From JADGGM01 sp036376535 (GTDB taxonomy: Bacteria; Gemmatimonadota; Gemmatimonadetes; Gemmatimonadales; Gemmatimonadaceae), in NCBI GenBank assembly GCA_036376535.1, contig DASVAC010000152.1:57613-121612 (forward strand): DNA of 64,000 nt, read 5' to 3'. Every line of letters begins with the position of its first letter. Position 1 is the first letter of the stretch. A program made the translations under genes and the position numbers. The notes below the pieces were generated by a model. That model did not search any database and was not told the DNA's origin. It worked only from the letters and a program-made list of their open reading frames with translations. Positions 32,405 through 41,265 of the stretch are shown piece by piece.

Positions 32405-33157
32405 ATGACGAGCAGTCAGGTCCGTTGGTGCGCCGCGATGGCGGCCGTGCTGGCGATCGGCGGGACGGCGGCGGGATCCGTCCGGGCGCAAGCACCCGCG
32501 TCGGGCGACCAGGTGATTCGCGCGATGCACGACCGCTACGACGGCAAGTGGTACAAGACGCTCACGTTCCAGCAGAAAACGACGCGTCGCACGCCCGCCG
32601 ACACGATGGTCATCGAGACGTGGTACGAAACGGCCGAGGTTCCGGGCCGGCTGCGCATCGACATCGCGCCGCGCGGCAGTATGTCATACATCTACGCGAA
32701 CGACAGCGTCTACGTGGCGAAGAAGGACAGCGTGCTCCGTCGCCTCGCGGGCCGCAATCCACTGCTCATCCTCGGCTTCGACGTGTACGGGCAGCCGGCG
32801 GACAAAACCATCGAGGTGCTCAAGGCCGAAGGCTTCAACCTCGGCCCCGTGCACGAGGACACGTGGAAGGGACGCCCCGTGTACGTGGTGGGAGCTGCGA
32901 AGGGCGACACGACCTCGAAGCAGTTCTGGGTGGACAAGGATCGCCTGCTCTTCGTGCGGCTGCTCGAGCCCTCGCCCCGCGATTCCACCAAGATGGGCGA
33001 CACGCGCTTCGACGACTACCGTCCGTTAGGCCGAGGATGGATCGCGGCGCTGGTGGAATTTTACGTCGGCGGGAAGCTGATGCAGCGCGAGGAGTATTCC
33101 GACATGAAAGCGGATCCGAAGATCCCCGCCAACACGTTCACGCCCGGCGCGACGTAA
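32405..33157 (+). CDS. exported LolA-like outer-membrane lipoprotein-sorting family protein
   Basis: 250 residues from the ATG at 32405 with GGAGG upstream. A signal peptide ends near SVRAQA; the mature part (KWYKTLTFQQKTTRR, GRLRIDIAPRGSMSYIYANDSVY, KGRPVYVVGAAKGD, KQFWVDKDRLLFVRLLE) looks like the half-barrel of LolA/LolB-like or DUF4292-type proteins that bind lipids. The gene starts 10 bp after the SDR stop, so it may be co-transcribed. Function is not established. A palindromic element begins at its stop. Confidence 0.65.
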   Translation: MTSSQVRWCAAMAAVLAIGGTAAGSVRAQAPASGDQVIRAMHDRYDGKWYKTLTFQQKTTRRTPADTMVIETWYETAEVPGRLRIDIAPRGSMSYIYANDSVYVAKKDSVLRRLAGRNPLLILGFDVYGQPADKTIEVLKAEGFNLGPVHEDTWKGRPVYVVGAAKGDTTSKQFWVDKDRLLFVRLLEPSPRDSTKMGDTRFDDYRPLGRGWIAALVEFYVGGKLMQREEYSDMKADPKIPANTFTPGAT

Positions 33158-33245
33158 GAGCGGACAAGGCCGGACACAGCCGGACACACCAGGCAGGCGG
33201 AAGTCCGGCTGTTTTCCGGCTGTGTCCTGCTCTGTCCGCCCTCTC
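33158..33245. repeat. CGGACA-family element between convergent genes, copy 3
   Basis: The whole 87-bp gap between the convergent genes ending at 33157 and 33244 is an imperfect inverted repeat: GAGCGGACAAGGCCGGACAC at the left matches the reverse complement of the right end (GTGTCCTGCTCTGTCCGCC). A smaller hairpin (GTCCGGCTGTTTTCCGGC) is at the centre. It could serve as a bidirectional terminator and is the shortest, cleanest copy of the family. Confidence 0.7.
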
Positions 33246-33981
33246 AGAACGTCACCTGCACGCCCGACGTCAGCAGCCGGTCGCTTTTCTTGAACCCCGG
33301 CTCCGGCAGGTTGTCGAAGTGTACGACGTACGAAACCTTGAGCGCGATATTCGCCGAGAGGGACGCGACTAACGCAGTTTCGGTGTTGAAGCGCAGGTTC
33401 TTCGAGACCTTGAGATCCGGCAGGACCTCCACGCCTTGCTTGAAGAACGCCGTCTTGCTGAACGTGTGCGTATAGGTTCCCGCGACGCGCCCGGCGGGGA
33501 AGTCGTTCTCGGTGCTGTCCGTATTGTGCTGCTGCGTAAAGGACAGACCGGCCTCGGCGCTGATCGAGTCGCGCGGCGCGCTCAGCGCTTGAACGGCCAA
33601 GCCGAAGCCTTCCTCGAAGCGCCGGTCAAATCCGGCGAACGTGTTGCGATCGTACGTTCCCAACACATACACCGACAGCCGCGAGCCGAGCGCGCGATCG
33701 CCGCGGAGCAAGCCACTCCACGTACTGGCCGTGGTGGCTGAATCGTTCTTACCGTAGATGACGGAGAAGCTTTCGGTGACGCCCCATGCACCGGCGGCCC
33801 AGTCGATGCGCTCGTCCGTGTTGAAGGTCGTCACGCTGGAATTGCCCGCCGCGTTGACCAGACCGACGTTCCCGGTGAACTTGATGGTTTTCTTGGTGGT
33901 GTCTGATTGCTGCGCGGCGAGCGCAGCCGTACCAAAGATGCACAGCGCGAAGGTTGCGCCGAAAACATGGCGAAGGGTCAT
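33244..33981 (-). CDS. DUF481-family outer-membrane protein
   Basis: 245 residues from the ATG at 33981, preferred since AGGTGA lies five bases upstream; GTG 33990 and ATG 33987 are also in frame. Signal peptide (MTLRHVFGATFALCIFGTAAL) then amphipathic strands ending in TSGVQVTF, a barrel-type C-terminal Phe. Segments FTGNVGLVNAAGNSSVTTFNTD and DRRFEEGFGLAVQAL match DUF481 (YdiY-like) proteins. The family is thought to be outer-membrane; role unknown. Convergent with the preceding gene. Confidence 0.85.
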   Translation of the reverse strand: MTLRHVFGATFALCIFGTAALAAQQSDTTKKTIKFTGNVGLVNAAGNSSVTTFNTDERIDWAAGAWGVTESFSVIYGKNDSATTASTWSGLLRGDRALGSRLSVYVLGTYDRNTFAGFDRRFEEGFGLAVQALSAPRDSISAEAGLSFTQQHNTDSTENDFPAGRVAGTYTHTFSKTAFFKQGVEVLPDLKVSKNLRFNTETALVASLSANIALKVSYVVHFDNLPEPGFKKSDRLLTSGVQVTF

Positions 33982-34157
33982 GGGCATCACCTAACGATTG
34001 GGTGAACCTGGCGAGTGTACGAGCACGAGCCCTGCAGGCACTTCTCGCACGCGAACCTCGTTCTTTAGTTGGGTGTACGATGTTCGACAAGGGAGTCGGA
34101 TTTTTCTTGCGCACGTGCGGCGTGCTCTTCCGACCCTCGCTTCCGGAGATCATTGCA

Positions 34158-34847
34158 ATGCGCATAGCCCTGTTCCGCGCGACGTCCTTGTTGGGCATGA
34201 CCGTGGGCGCGTTCGCGTTCGTCGGCCGGCCGATGTTCTCGAGCACCACGCATGGGGCCGCGCCTAACCCGGTGGTCGACGCGCCGCGCACAGGCGCGGG
34301 ACAGGCAACCGCGGTGTTCGCGGGCGGATGCTTCTGGGGCATGCAGCTCGTGTTCGAGCACGTGAAAGGCGTGACCGGCGTAACAGCGGGCTATGCCGGC
34401 GGTGACAAGAACACGGCCACGTACGGGCAGGTCGAAACCGGCCAGACGGGACACGCCGAGTCCGTGCGCATTGTGTTCGACACGTCGGTGGTCTCGTACA
34501 AGCAGTTGCTGCAGGTGTTCTTCACGGTGCACGATCCCACCGAGCTCAATCGGCAGGGACCCGACGTCGGCACGCAGTATCGCTCGTCGATTTTTTATCT
34601 GACCCCGGAGCAGAAGCAAATCGCCGAGTCGTACATCGCGCAGCTCGAGAAGGAGAAGACCTTCGATGCTCCGATCGTCACGCAGGTCGTGCCGCTGCCC
34701 AAGGGATTCTTCCCCGCGGAGAAGTATCACCAGGACTTCGCGATCCACAATCCGGATAACGGGTACATCGTGACCAACGACCTGCCCAAAGTGGAGACTC
34801 TGCACCAGCAGCTGCCTGCGCTCTATCGCGACAACCTCCATCCGTAG
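34158..34847 (+). CDS. msrA: exported peptide methionine sulfoxide reductase MsrA
   Basis: 229 residues from the ATG at 34158. An N-terminal hydrophobic stretch (MRIALFRATSLLGMTVGAFAF) suggests export or anchoring, unusual relative to cytosolic MsrA. The catalytic Cys 58 is in AGGCFWGMQ, followed by GVTGVTAGYAGGD, the classic VxGYxGG, and GHAESVRIVFD, HDPTELNRQGPDVGTQYRS and PAEKYHQDF. It reduces methionine-S-sulfoxide in damaged envelope proteins. It is convergent with the SDR gene 4 bp away. Confidence 0.95.
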   Translation: MRIALFRATSLLGMTVGAFAFVGRPMFSSTTHGAAPNPVVDAPRTGAGQATAVFAGGCFWGMQLVFEHVKGVTGVTAGYAGGDKNTATYGQVETGQTGHAESVRIVFDTSVVSYKQLLQVFFTVHDPTELNRQGPDVGTQYRSSIFYLTPEQKQIAESYIAQLEKEKTFDAPIVTQVVPLPKGFFPAEKYHQDFAIHNPDNGYIVTNDLPKVETLHQQLPALYRDNLHP

Positions 34848-34851
34848 CGCA

Positions 34852-35712
34852 TTACCGGCCGAGCGCGTCGGCTATCGCGCGCTCGGTCCGGTCATACAGC
34901 TCCGCTGCTAACGCCATGTCGCGCGAGAGCTGGGTGCCGCGTGCTTCACGACATTCGTAGTAGTAGCGACCCGAGCTCGACGCGAGCTCGGGTGCCGTGG
35001 CGCACCACACCTGCGTGCGCGCGCCTTCCTCGTTCGAAACCAAGAACAACATCAGCACTCGTCGCACGATCGATGGCAGCGATCGCCAGATGTTCGATGC
35101 GACGCCGCCCGGGTGGACCGCGTACGTCGTGACGCGCGTCGCCGCGAGCCGCCGCGCGAGCTCGCGGGCGTGCAGGATGTTCATGAGCTTGGACGCCGCG
35201 TACATGTTGAACCCGCTCTTGGCGCCGACCGTGCGGCGGTCGAGCCATCGCCAGTCGAAGGCGTGCACGCGCTCGTGCCCGACGCTGGCAATGTTCACGA
35301 TGCGGCCCTGCGGCGCCTCGAGGAGTCGCGGCAGCAGGAGCGACGTGAGGTAGACGTGGCCGATGTAGTTGGTCCCGATGGTGATCTCGAATCCGTCTTC
35401 CGTTAGGCCGGCGGTGCCGGCGATGCCGGCGTTGTTCATGAGCACGTCGAGACGCCGGCCGGATGCGAGCACGCGCTCGGCGGCGCCGCGCACCGATGCG
35501 AGGCTCGTCAGGTCGAGGTCCAGGAACTCGACGCGGGCCGCCGGATGCGCGCGACGAATCTCATCGAGCACGGGCTGCGTGCGCGCTTCGGACCGCGCCG
35601 CGAGGACGACCGTGGCGCCGCGGGCGGCGAGCGCGTTGGCGGACGCGCGTCCGAGGCCGGAGTTGGCGCCGGTGATGAGCACGGTCCGGCCGGTGAGGTC
35701 GCCGGTGTTCAC
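34852..35712 (-). CDS. SDR-family oxidoreductase, retinol-dehydrogenase-like
   Basis: 286 residues from a GTG at 35712. TGANSGLGRA cofactor loop, NNAGIAG, IASVGHE serine and the YAASK catalytic motif are intact. The long C-terminal part and the DWRWLDRR segment fit the RDH/WWOX-like SDR branch. Probably NADP-dependent with unknown substrate. It is divergent from the MarR-GNAT gene; the 74-bp gap has a palindrome that could bind that regulator, so this SDR may be its target (inference). Confidence 0.87.
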   Translation of the reverse strand: MNTGDLTGRTVLITGANSGLGRASANALAARGATVVLAARSEARTQPVLDEIRRAHPAARVEFLDLDLTSLASVRGAAERVLASGRRLDVLMNNAGIAGTAGLTEDGFEITIGTNYIGHVYLTSLLLPRLLEAPQGRIVNIASVGHERVHAFDWRWLDRRTVGAKSGFNMYAASKLMNILHARELARRLAATRVTTYAVHPGGVASNIWRSLPSIVRRVLMLFLVSNEEGARTQVWCATAPELASSSGRYYYECREARGTQLSRDMALAAELYDRTERAIADALGR

Positions 35713-35786
35713 GCGCGGCCGATAGTTGACAAAAGCAACAATAAGGTTGACATTGGCATGTATACGCGCACCCCCCGGGAGCCTCT
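35713..35786. promoter_or_regulatory. divergent control region with MarR-type palindrome
   Basis: This A/T-rich 74-bp gap contains AGTTGACAAAAGCAAC, a near-perfect inverted repeat (GTTGaC/GcAAC around AAAA), then AATAAGGTTGACA; two TTGACA-like -35 strings lie on the plus strand. The arrangement suits autoregulation by the MarR-type protein encoded at 35787 and control of the divergent SDR. Sites are inferred from sequence alone. Confidence 0.45.
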
Positions 35787-36743
35787 ATGCCATCCGCCAC
35801 CGCATCCCGTCCCGCCGTCGACGCCGTCCGCCGGTTCAATCGATTCTATACGCGCCGCATCCATATTCTCGATGAGGCGCACCTCCAGAGCGACTTCTCC
35901 CTCGCCGCCGTGCGCGTGCTCTACGAGCTCGCCCACCGCGACGCCATGAGCGCCGCCGACCTCGCCCGCGAGCTCGACCTCGACGCCGGCTACCTGAGCC
36001 GGATCCTCGGCGACCTCGCCCGCCGCCAACTCGTGACCCGACAGCGCGCCACCGACGACGCCCGCGTGAGCCGCATCCGCCTAACGGCACGCGGCCGCGC
36101 CCGCTACGCCGTCCTCGACACCCGCGCGTCCGACGACATCGCTGCCCTGCTCGAGCCGCTCGGCGACACGTCGCAGCACCGCCTCGTCTCCGCCATGGAA
36201 GCCATCACGACCATCCTCGACGACGGCGTCACCGATCATGAGCCGGCCCGAAACGCCGCGCCGTATCTCCTCCGCACCCATCAACCCGGCGACCTCGGAT
36301 GGATGGTGTGGCGGCACGAGGTGCTGTACTCGCGTGAATACGGCTGGGACGAGCGCTTCATGGCGCTCGTCGCGCGGGTCGTCTCCGATTTCGTGACCAA
36401 CTTCGACCCCGCGCACGAACGGTGCTGGATTGCTGAGCGCGATGGCGAAAACGTGGGATCGGTGATGGCCGTGCGGCATCCGGAGCGGCCGGGCGTCGCC
36501 AAGCTCAGGCTGCTGCTCGTCGAGCCGTCCGCACGCGGGCTCGGCGTCGGGCACCGGTTGGTGGACGAGTGCATTCGCTTCTCGCGGCAAACCGGCTACC
36601 ATACGCTCACGCTCTGGACCAACAGCGTTCTGGTGAGCGCGCGGCGGATTTACGAGGCCGCCGGCTTCCAGCTCGTCCACGAAGCACCACACGACGAGTT
36701 CGGCCAGGGACTCATCGGCCAAACGTGGGAAATGTCGCTCTGA
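35787..36743 (+). CDS. MarR-GNAT fusion protein
   Basis: 318 residues. Residues 1-150 form a MarR winged helix (VRRFNRFYTRRIHILDEAHL, then LARELDLDAGYLSRILGDLARRQLV and DDARVSRIRLTARG). Residues 155-318 form a GNAT acetyltransferase: VGSVMAVRHPERPGVAKLRL, then the acetyl-CoA loop ARGLGVGHRLVDECI and ARRIYEAAGFQLVHEAPH. Such fusions are known but uncharacterised in most species; they could couple a metabolite or drug signal to acetylation. It is divergent from an SDR gene over a palindromic gap. Confidence 0.92.
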   Translation: MPSATASRPAVDAVRRFNRFYTRRIHILDEAHLQSDFSLAAVRVLYELAHRDAMSAADLARELDLDAGYLSRILGDLARRQLVTRQRATDDARVSRIRLTARGRARYAVLDTRASDDIAALLEPLGDTSQHRLVSAMEAITTILDDGVTDHEPARNAAPYLLRTHQPGDLGWMVWRHEVLYSREYGWDERFMALVARVVSDFVTNFDPAHERCWIAERDGENVGSVMAVRHPERPGVAKLRLLLVEPSARGLGVGHRLVDECIRFSRQTGYHTLTLWTNSVLVSARRIYEAAGFQLVHEAPHDEFGQGLIGQTWEMSL

Positions 36744-36795
36744 CGCCGGGTCCGGACACATTGTGATTCGGACGTATCGGCTCAAGCTTTCAGAA

Positions 36796-37854
36796 ATGGA
36801 TCGAACGGTCTCCGCGGCCAGAACGCCGCATCGCCTCACACGCGTCGGCGCGCCAATCGGTATTGCCGTGGCCGCAGTGCTCGTGCTCGCCCTGCTGGTC
36901 TGGCAGGGTCTCACGAGTGGAGGCGTCCCCAATCCAACTGCTGGGCACGCCACGGCGGCAGTCGCCGTCCTCGACATTGGCGTGCTGGTCTTTCGCGAGG
37001 GCCTCGAGTCCATCCTCGTGCTGTCGGCAATCACGGCGAGCATGGTGGATTCGCAGCGGACGTATCGGCGGCCGATTGCCGCCGGCGCCGGCGCCGGACT
37101 CGTGGCCACGCTGCTCACCTGGAGCATCGTGATCGCGATCGTCGACAACCTCACCACGAGTCTTCCCGCGCTCGACATCCAGGCGGCCACCGGGCTCCTC
37201 GCGATCGTCGTACTGCTCGTGGTCATGAACTGGTTCTTCCACAAGGTCTATTGGACGGGCTGGATCTCGCTCCACACACGCAAAAAGCGGAAGCTGATCG
37301 ACAGCGTGGACGGCGCCTCTGCGCGCAGCAGCTTGTTGTGGGGACTCGGACTCCTCGGTTTCACCTCGCTCTATCGCGAGGGATTCGAGGTCGTGCTGTT
37401 TCTGCAGAGCTATCGACTGCAGATGGGCGGCACCATCGTGCTCGAGGGTGTGCTCATCGGTGCGGCGGCAACGGTGCTCGTCGCGCTGCTCACGTTCGTG
37501 GCGCACCGGCGTCTGCCGTACAAGAAGATGCTCGTCCTAACGGGCACGCTCCTCGGCCTCGTGCTCCTGGTGATGGTCGGCGAGCAAGTGCAGGAGATGC
37601 AGCTCGCGCACTGGATTTCGACGACCACTATCTCGTGGCTCGCGGGCCGGATCCCCGATTGGATGGGACTCTGGTTCTCGGTCTTCCCCACTGTGGAATC
37701 GCTGGCTGCTCAGCTGATAGCTGCCGCGCTCGTCATTGGCTCGTACTTCGTCGCGCGGGTCCGAGTTCGTACCAAGTCGGCTGTCCGCACTGGCGATACG
37801 GTTCGCCCGGCCTCAATATCCCCGCAGTCCGCGACGTGGGACCGGGAGCGCTGA
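36796..37854 (+). CDS. FTR1-family iron permease
   Basis: 352 residues from the ATG at 36796; a GTG at 36763 is also possible. Seven or so membrane helices. Two REGxE motifs, the iron ligands of this family, are present: REGLES at about residue 67 and REGFEV at about 195. It should import iron (as EfeU does with EfeO/EfeB), but no efeO or efeB gene is next to it. The next gene, mscL, is on the same strand 33 bp away. Confidence 0.9.
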   Translation: MDRTVSAARTPHRLTRVGAPIGIAVAAVLVLALLVWQGLTSGGVPNPTAGHATAAVAVLDIGVLVFREGLESILVLSAITASMVDSQRTYRRPIAAGAGAGLVATLLTWSIVIAIVDNLTTSLPALDIQAATGLLAIVVLLVVMNWFFHKVYWTGWISLHTRKKRKLIDSVDGASARSSLLWGLGLLGFTSLYREGFEVVLFLQSYRLQMGGTIVLEGVLIGAAATVLVALLTFVAHRRLPYKKMLVLTGTLLGLVLLVMVGEQVQEMQLAHWISTTTISWLAGRIPDWMGLWFSVFPTVESLAAQLIAAALVIGSYFVARVRVRTKSAVRTGDTVRPASISPQSATWDRER

Positions 37855-37887
37855 GGCGCCCCACGACCTTCACCCGGGAGGCGGCCA

Positions 37888-38337
37888 ATGTGGAAGGACT
37901 TCAAGACGTTCCTGATGCGAGGGAACGTCATCGATCTGGCAGTCGGTTTCGTGGTCGGCGCCGCGTTCGGCACGATCGTGAAGTCGCTGGTCGACGACGT
38001 GATCATGCCCCCCATAGGGCTCCTGCTGGGCAAGGTGGACTTTTCCAACCTGTACGTGCTGCTGCACGATGGGACGAAAGCCGCGCCGCCGTATGCATCG
38101 CTGGCCGACGCGAAGGCCGCGGGCGCCGTGACGCTCAACTACGGCGCATTCATCAATACGGTCATCTCGTTCATCATCATCGCCGCGGCGGTGTTTCTGC
38201 TCGTGCAGGCGGTGAGCAAGTTGCACAAGGCGCCGGCGGCGCCGCCGCCCTCGACCAAGCCGTGTCCGTACTGCGCGACGGACATCCCGCTGGCGGCCAA
38301 GCGCTGCCCCAACTGCACGTCGCAGCTGGCCGCCTAA
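37888..38337 (+). CDS. mscL: large-conductance mechanosensitive channel MscL with zinc ribbon
   Basis: 149 residues. The MscL core is clear: KDFKTFLMRGNVIDLAVGFV, helix 1, a short periplasmic loop and helix 2 (FINTVISFIIIAAAVFLLV). Instead of the usual short charged C-terminal bundle there is a linker (KAPAAPPPSTK) and a zinc-ribbon-like end with C126, C129, C140 and C143 (CPYC, CPNC). The channel releases osmolytes on down-shock; the ribbon may change assembly or sense redox (inference). GGGAGG upstream; the TAA stop comes from a GCCTAAC copy. Confidence 0.93.
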   Translation: MWKDFKTFLMRGNVIDLAVGFVVGAAFGTIVKSLVDDVIMPPIGLLLGKVDFSNLYVLLHDGTKAAPPYASLADAKAAGAVTLNYGAFINTVISFIIIAAAVFLLVQAVSKLHKAPAAPPPSTKPCPYCATDIPLAAKRCPNCTSQLAA

Positions 38338-38360
38338 CGGAGCACCGGGAGGCGCCCGCG

Positions 38361-41168
38361 TCACTCTTCGCGGAGCGCCTCCATGGGCGACACGCGCGAC
38401 GCGCGGATCGCCGGCAGCGCGGCGGCGACCGCGGCCGTGAGTGCCATCGCCGCGACGGCGATCGCGATCGACGATGGGTCGAACGCGCTGACTCCGTAGA
38501 GCAGACGCTTGAGCAGCGGCGCCGCCGCGAGTGCGGCCGGGATGCCGATCACGGCGCCGGCGACCACGAGCAGCATCGACTCGCGCAGCACCATGCGCGT
38601 CATCTCGGCCGACTGCGCGCCCAACGCCATGCGCAGGCCGAACTCCGCCGTTCGCCTAACGGTCGCGTAGGCCATCACGCCGTAGAGACCCAGCGATGCC
38701 AGGACGAGCGCGAGCAACCCGAACGCGCTCACGACCTTGGCCACCAACAATTCGGCGCTGATCGATGCGCTGATGTTCTCGGCGAGCGGCTCGACGCTCA
38801 AGATGGTCAGGCTGGGATCGGCCGACGTGATCGCGCGACGCACGGGCTCGACCAGGCGCGCCGGATCGACACCCGGCCGCGAGCGCATCTCGAGATAGAA
38901 CTGCCCTGGATAGCCCGAGACACACGACGTATCGGCGCCGGGACCGCAGCCTAACTGGAGCGTGGCCATGTAGAAGCGCCGCGTATGCGGCGCCCGTACG
39001 TTTTGCTCCTCGATGTCGCCCACCACGCCGACGATCTCGAACGAATTGGTGCCGACCGTCAGGTGGTGTCCGAGTGCGTCTCCGTTCGGATAGTAGTAGG
39101 TGGCCATCGTCTGATTCACGACAGCCACTTTGGGCGCGGTCTCGTTGTCGCGCGCTTCGATGTCGCGGCCGCGGAGCAGGTGCGCGCCCGTCGTGGCGAA
39201 GTATCCGGGCCCGACATCATCGTAGGCGACCACGGTATCCGAGTCCGCGCGCGCCGTGAAGCCATCAGGCTCGACACTCGTGCCGGATTCGGTACCGCTG
39301 AAGATGCCGTTCTCCGACAAACTCGCCGACGCGACGCCGGGCACCTGCGACGTGCGCCGGATCAGATCGCGCATGAGCGCGACGAGTCGCGCGTCGGCGT
39401 AGCCGCTGCGCGCTGCTTCGACGTCCGCGATCAGGATCTGGTCCCGTGCGATGCCCACATCGGCGTTCAACAGCCCGATGGTCGTGCGGACGAGGAGCCC
39501 GGTCGCCACGAGCAACAACAGGGACAGCGCGACCTGCGCGACGACCAGCATTTTGCCGGGCGAGACGAAGCGGCTGCCGCCGGCGCCGACGAGGTTGCGG
39601 CCCTGCGCGCGCAGCGCGCCCGCGAGCTGGATGCGCGTCGCGCGCAGCGCCGGCGCGAGGCCGAACACCAGCGCCGTGACTAACGCAACCGCGCCGGTGA
39701 ACACGAGGATGCGGCCATCGGGCTTCACGTCGATCGGAATCGGGCGTGGCCCGCCGGCGGCCAGCTTGAGCAGCGTCTGGCTGCCCCAGTACGCGACCAG
39801 CAAGCCGAACGCACCGCCGATGACGGCGATGAGCACGCTCTCGGTGAGCAGCTGTTGCAGCAGGCGTCCGCGACCCGCGCCTAACGCCATGCGGACGCTC
39901 ATCTCGCGCCCGCGCGCCGCGGCGCGCGACAGCATCAGGTTGGCCACGTTGGCGCACACGACGAGCAGCACCAGCCCCACCGCCGCCATCAGCGTGTAGA
40001 GGAACGACGCGAGCGCCTCGCGATAGTGCGAAAAGCCGCGCGCGCCCGGCTCCACGCGGATGGGCCGCCGCTTCATCGCGCGCTCGACCCCCGACAGATC
40101 CTTGCCCGCGTGATCGATGAGCGTGCGGGTGTAGATCGTCGTGATCTGCGCGCGCGCCTGTTCCAACGACACACCGGGCTTGAGACGCCCCATGAGCAGC
40201 AGCCAGCTGATGGAACGATCCTTCAAGACCGCTTCGTGCGGATCGAGCACGGGCTGCATCATCAGCGGCACCCACATGTTCGGGCGCTGCCCCACGATGT
40301 CGCCCCAGAAATCCTTTGGCGCGACGCCGATGATCGTCATCGGCGTCCCGTTGATCGTCATCGTGGACCCCACAGCCGACCGGTCTCCACCGAACCGGCT
40401 TTGCCAGTACGCGTAGCTCAAGACGACCACCGGGTCATCGCCGGGGATCTTGTCCTCGTCGTCGGCGAACGTGCGCCCGAGGACCGGCCGCACGCCTAAC
40501 ACACTGAAGAAATTCCCCGACACGTAGCGCGCAGTGGGATGCTCGGCATCGGCGCCGGCGCCGGCGCCGGCCGGGGCGGACGCGCCCGCGTGCGGGATGG
40601 TCGCATTCAGTAAGTCGATGCGGCCGTTGGCGTAGAGTCCCGAGAAGACCGTGTTCTGATCGCGCAGGTCCTGGTAGACCGGATACGAGGCGAGCGACGG
40701 ATTCGGCGTGCCCTGCGACATCGATCCCGTCCGCTGCGGATCGCCGATCGTCGCGAGCTGCTCCGGGTGCTCCACGGTCAGCGGCCGCAGCATGATGGCG
40801 TCGATGAGCGTGAACATCGCGGTGTTCGCACCGATGCCCAACGCGAGGATCGCGATCATGATGGCGACCACGCTCTTGTGATGGCGCATCGTCCGGAACG
40901 CGTACGATGCATCCTGCCACAGATCGGACACGCGATTCGCCCGCCGCGTGGTTCGCTCTCGTTCCCGGTCAATCGTTAGGCATTCGGCGCGCACGGCCGA
41001 GGTGTCGCCGAACTGGCGCACGGCTTCGGCGCGCGCGGTGGCCGGGTCGAGTCCCGCCGCGACGAGCTTCGCAATGCGCATCGCGAGATGGAACTCGATC
41101 TCCTCGTCGATGTCGCGCGTCACGCGGTGCGGACCGGTGTCGAGCCGGAACCGTCGCTCCTGCGTCAT
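38361..41168 (-). CDS. ADOP-type ABC transporter permease (MacB/FtsX family)
   Basis: 935 residues from the ATG at 41168; the frame extends upstream but without family-like sequence. An N-terminal permease-prefix segment (DIDEEIEFHLAMRIAKLVAAG, ARAEAVRQFGD) is followed by two MacB-type units: a helix at about residue 100, a large periplasmic domain, then helices, repeated, ending with RVSPMEALREE. This is the acidobacterial-type duplicated permease. The ATPase is not adjacent. Substrate unknown; possibly export of lipids, peptides or toxins as for MacB. Confidence 0.92.
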   Translation of the reverse strand: MTQERRFRLDTGPHRVTRDIDEEIEFHLAMRIAKLVAAGLDPATARAEAVRQFGDTSAVRAECLTIDRERERTTRRANRVSDLWQDASYAFRTMRHHKSVVAIMIAILALGIGANTAMFTLIDAIMLRPLTVEHPEQLATIGDPQRTGSMSQGTPNPSLASYPVYQDLRDQNTVFSGLYANGRIDLLNATIPHAGASAPAGAGAGADAEHPTARYVSGNFFSVLGVRPVLGRTFADDEDKIPGDDPVVVLSYAYWQSRFGGDRSAVGSTMTINGTPMTIIGVAPKDFWGDIVGQRPNMWVPLMMQPVLDPHEAVLKDRSISWLLLMGRLKPGVSLEQARAQITTIYTRTLIDHAGKDLSGVERAMKRRPIRVEPGARGFSHYREALASFLYTLMAAVGLVLLVVCANVANLMLSRAAARGREMSVRMALGAGRGRLLQQLLTESVLIAVIGGAFGLLVAYWGSQTLLKLAAGGPRPIPIDVKPDGRILVFTGAVALVTALVFGLAPALRATRIQLAGALRAQGRNLVGAGGSRFVSPGKMLVVAQVALSLLLLVATGLLVRTTIGLLNADVGIARDQILIADVEAARSGYADARLVALMRDLIRRTSQVPGVASASLSENGIFSGTESGTSVEPDGFTARADSDTVVAYDDVGPGYFATTGAHLLRGRDIEARDNETAPKVAVVNQTMATYYYPNGDALGHHLTVGTNSFEIVGVVGDIEEQNVRAPHTRRFYMATLQLGCGPGADTSCVSGYPGQFYLEMRSRPGVDPARLVEPVRRAITSADPSLTILSVEPLAENISASISAELLVAKVVSAFGLLALVLASLGLYGVMAYATVRRTAEFGLRMALGAQSAEMTRMVLRESMLLVVAGAVIGIPAALAAAPLLKRLLYGVSAFDPSSIAIAVAAMALTAAVAAALPAIRASRVSPMEALREE

Positions 41169-41265
41169 GGCTTCACGATGCACCCTCTCCCATCGCCACG
41201 CAAGGGGAGCATTCAGCCCGCCCCGATGCCTGCCCATTCGTTCGACACCTGCGCATCCTATTCAG

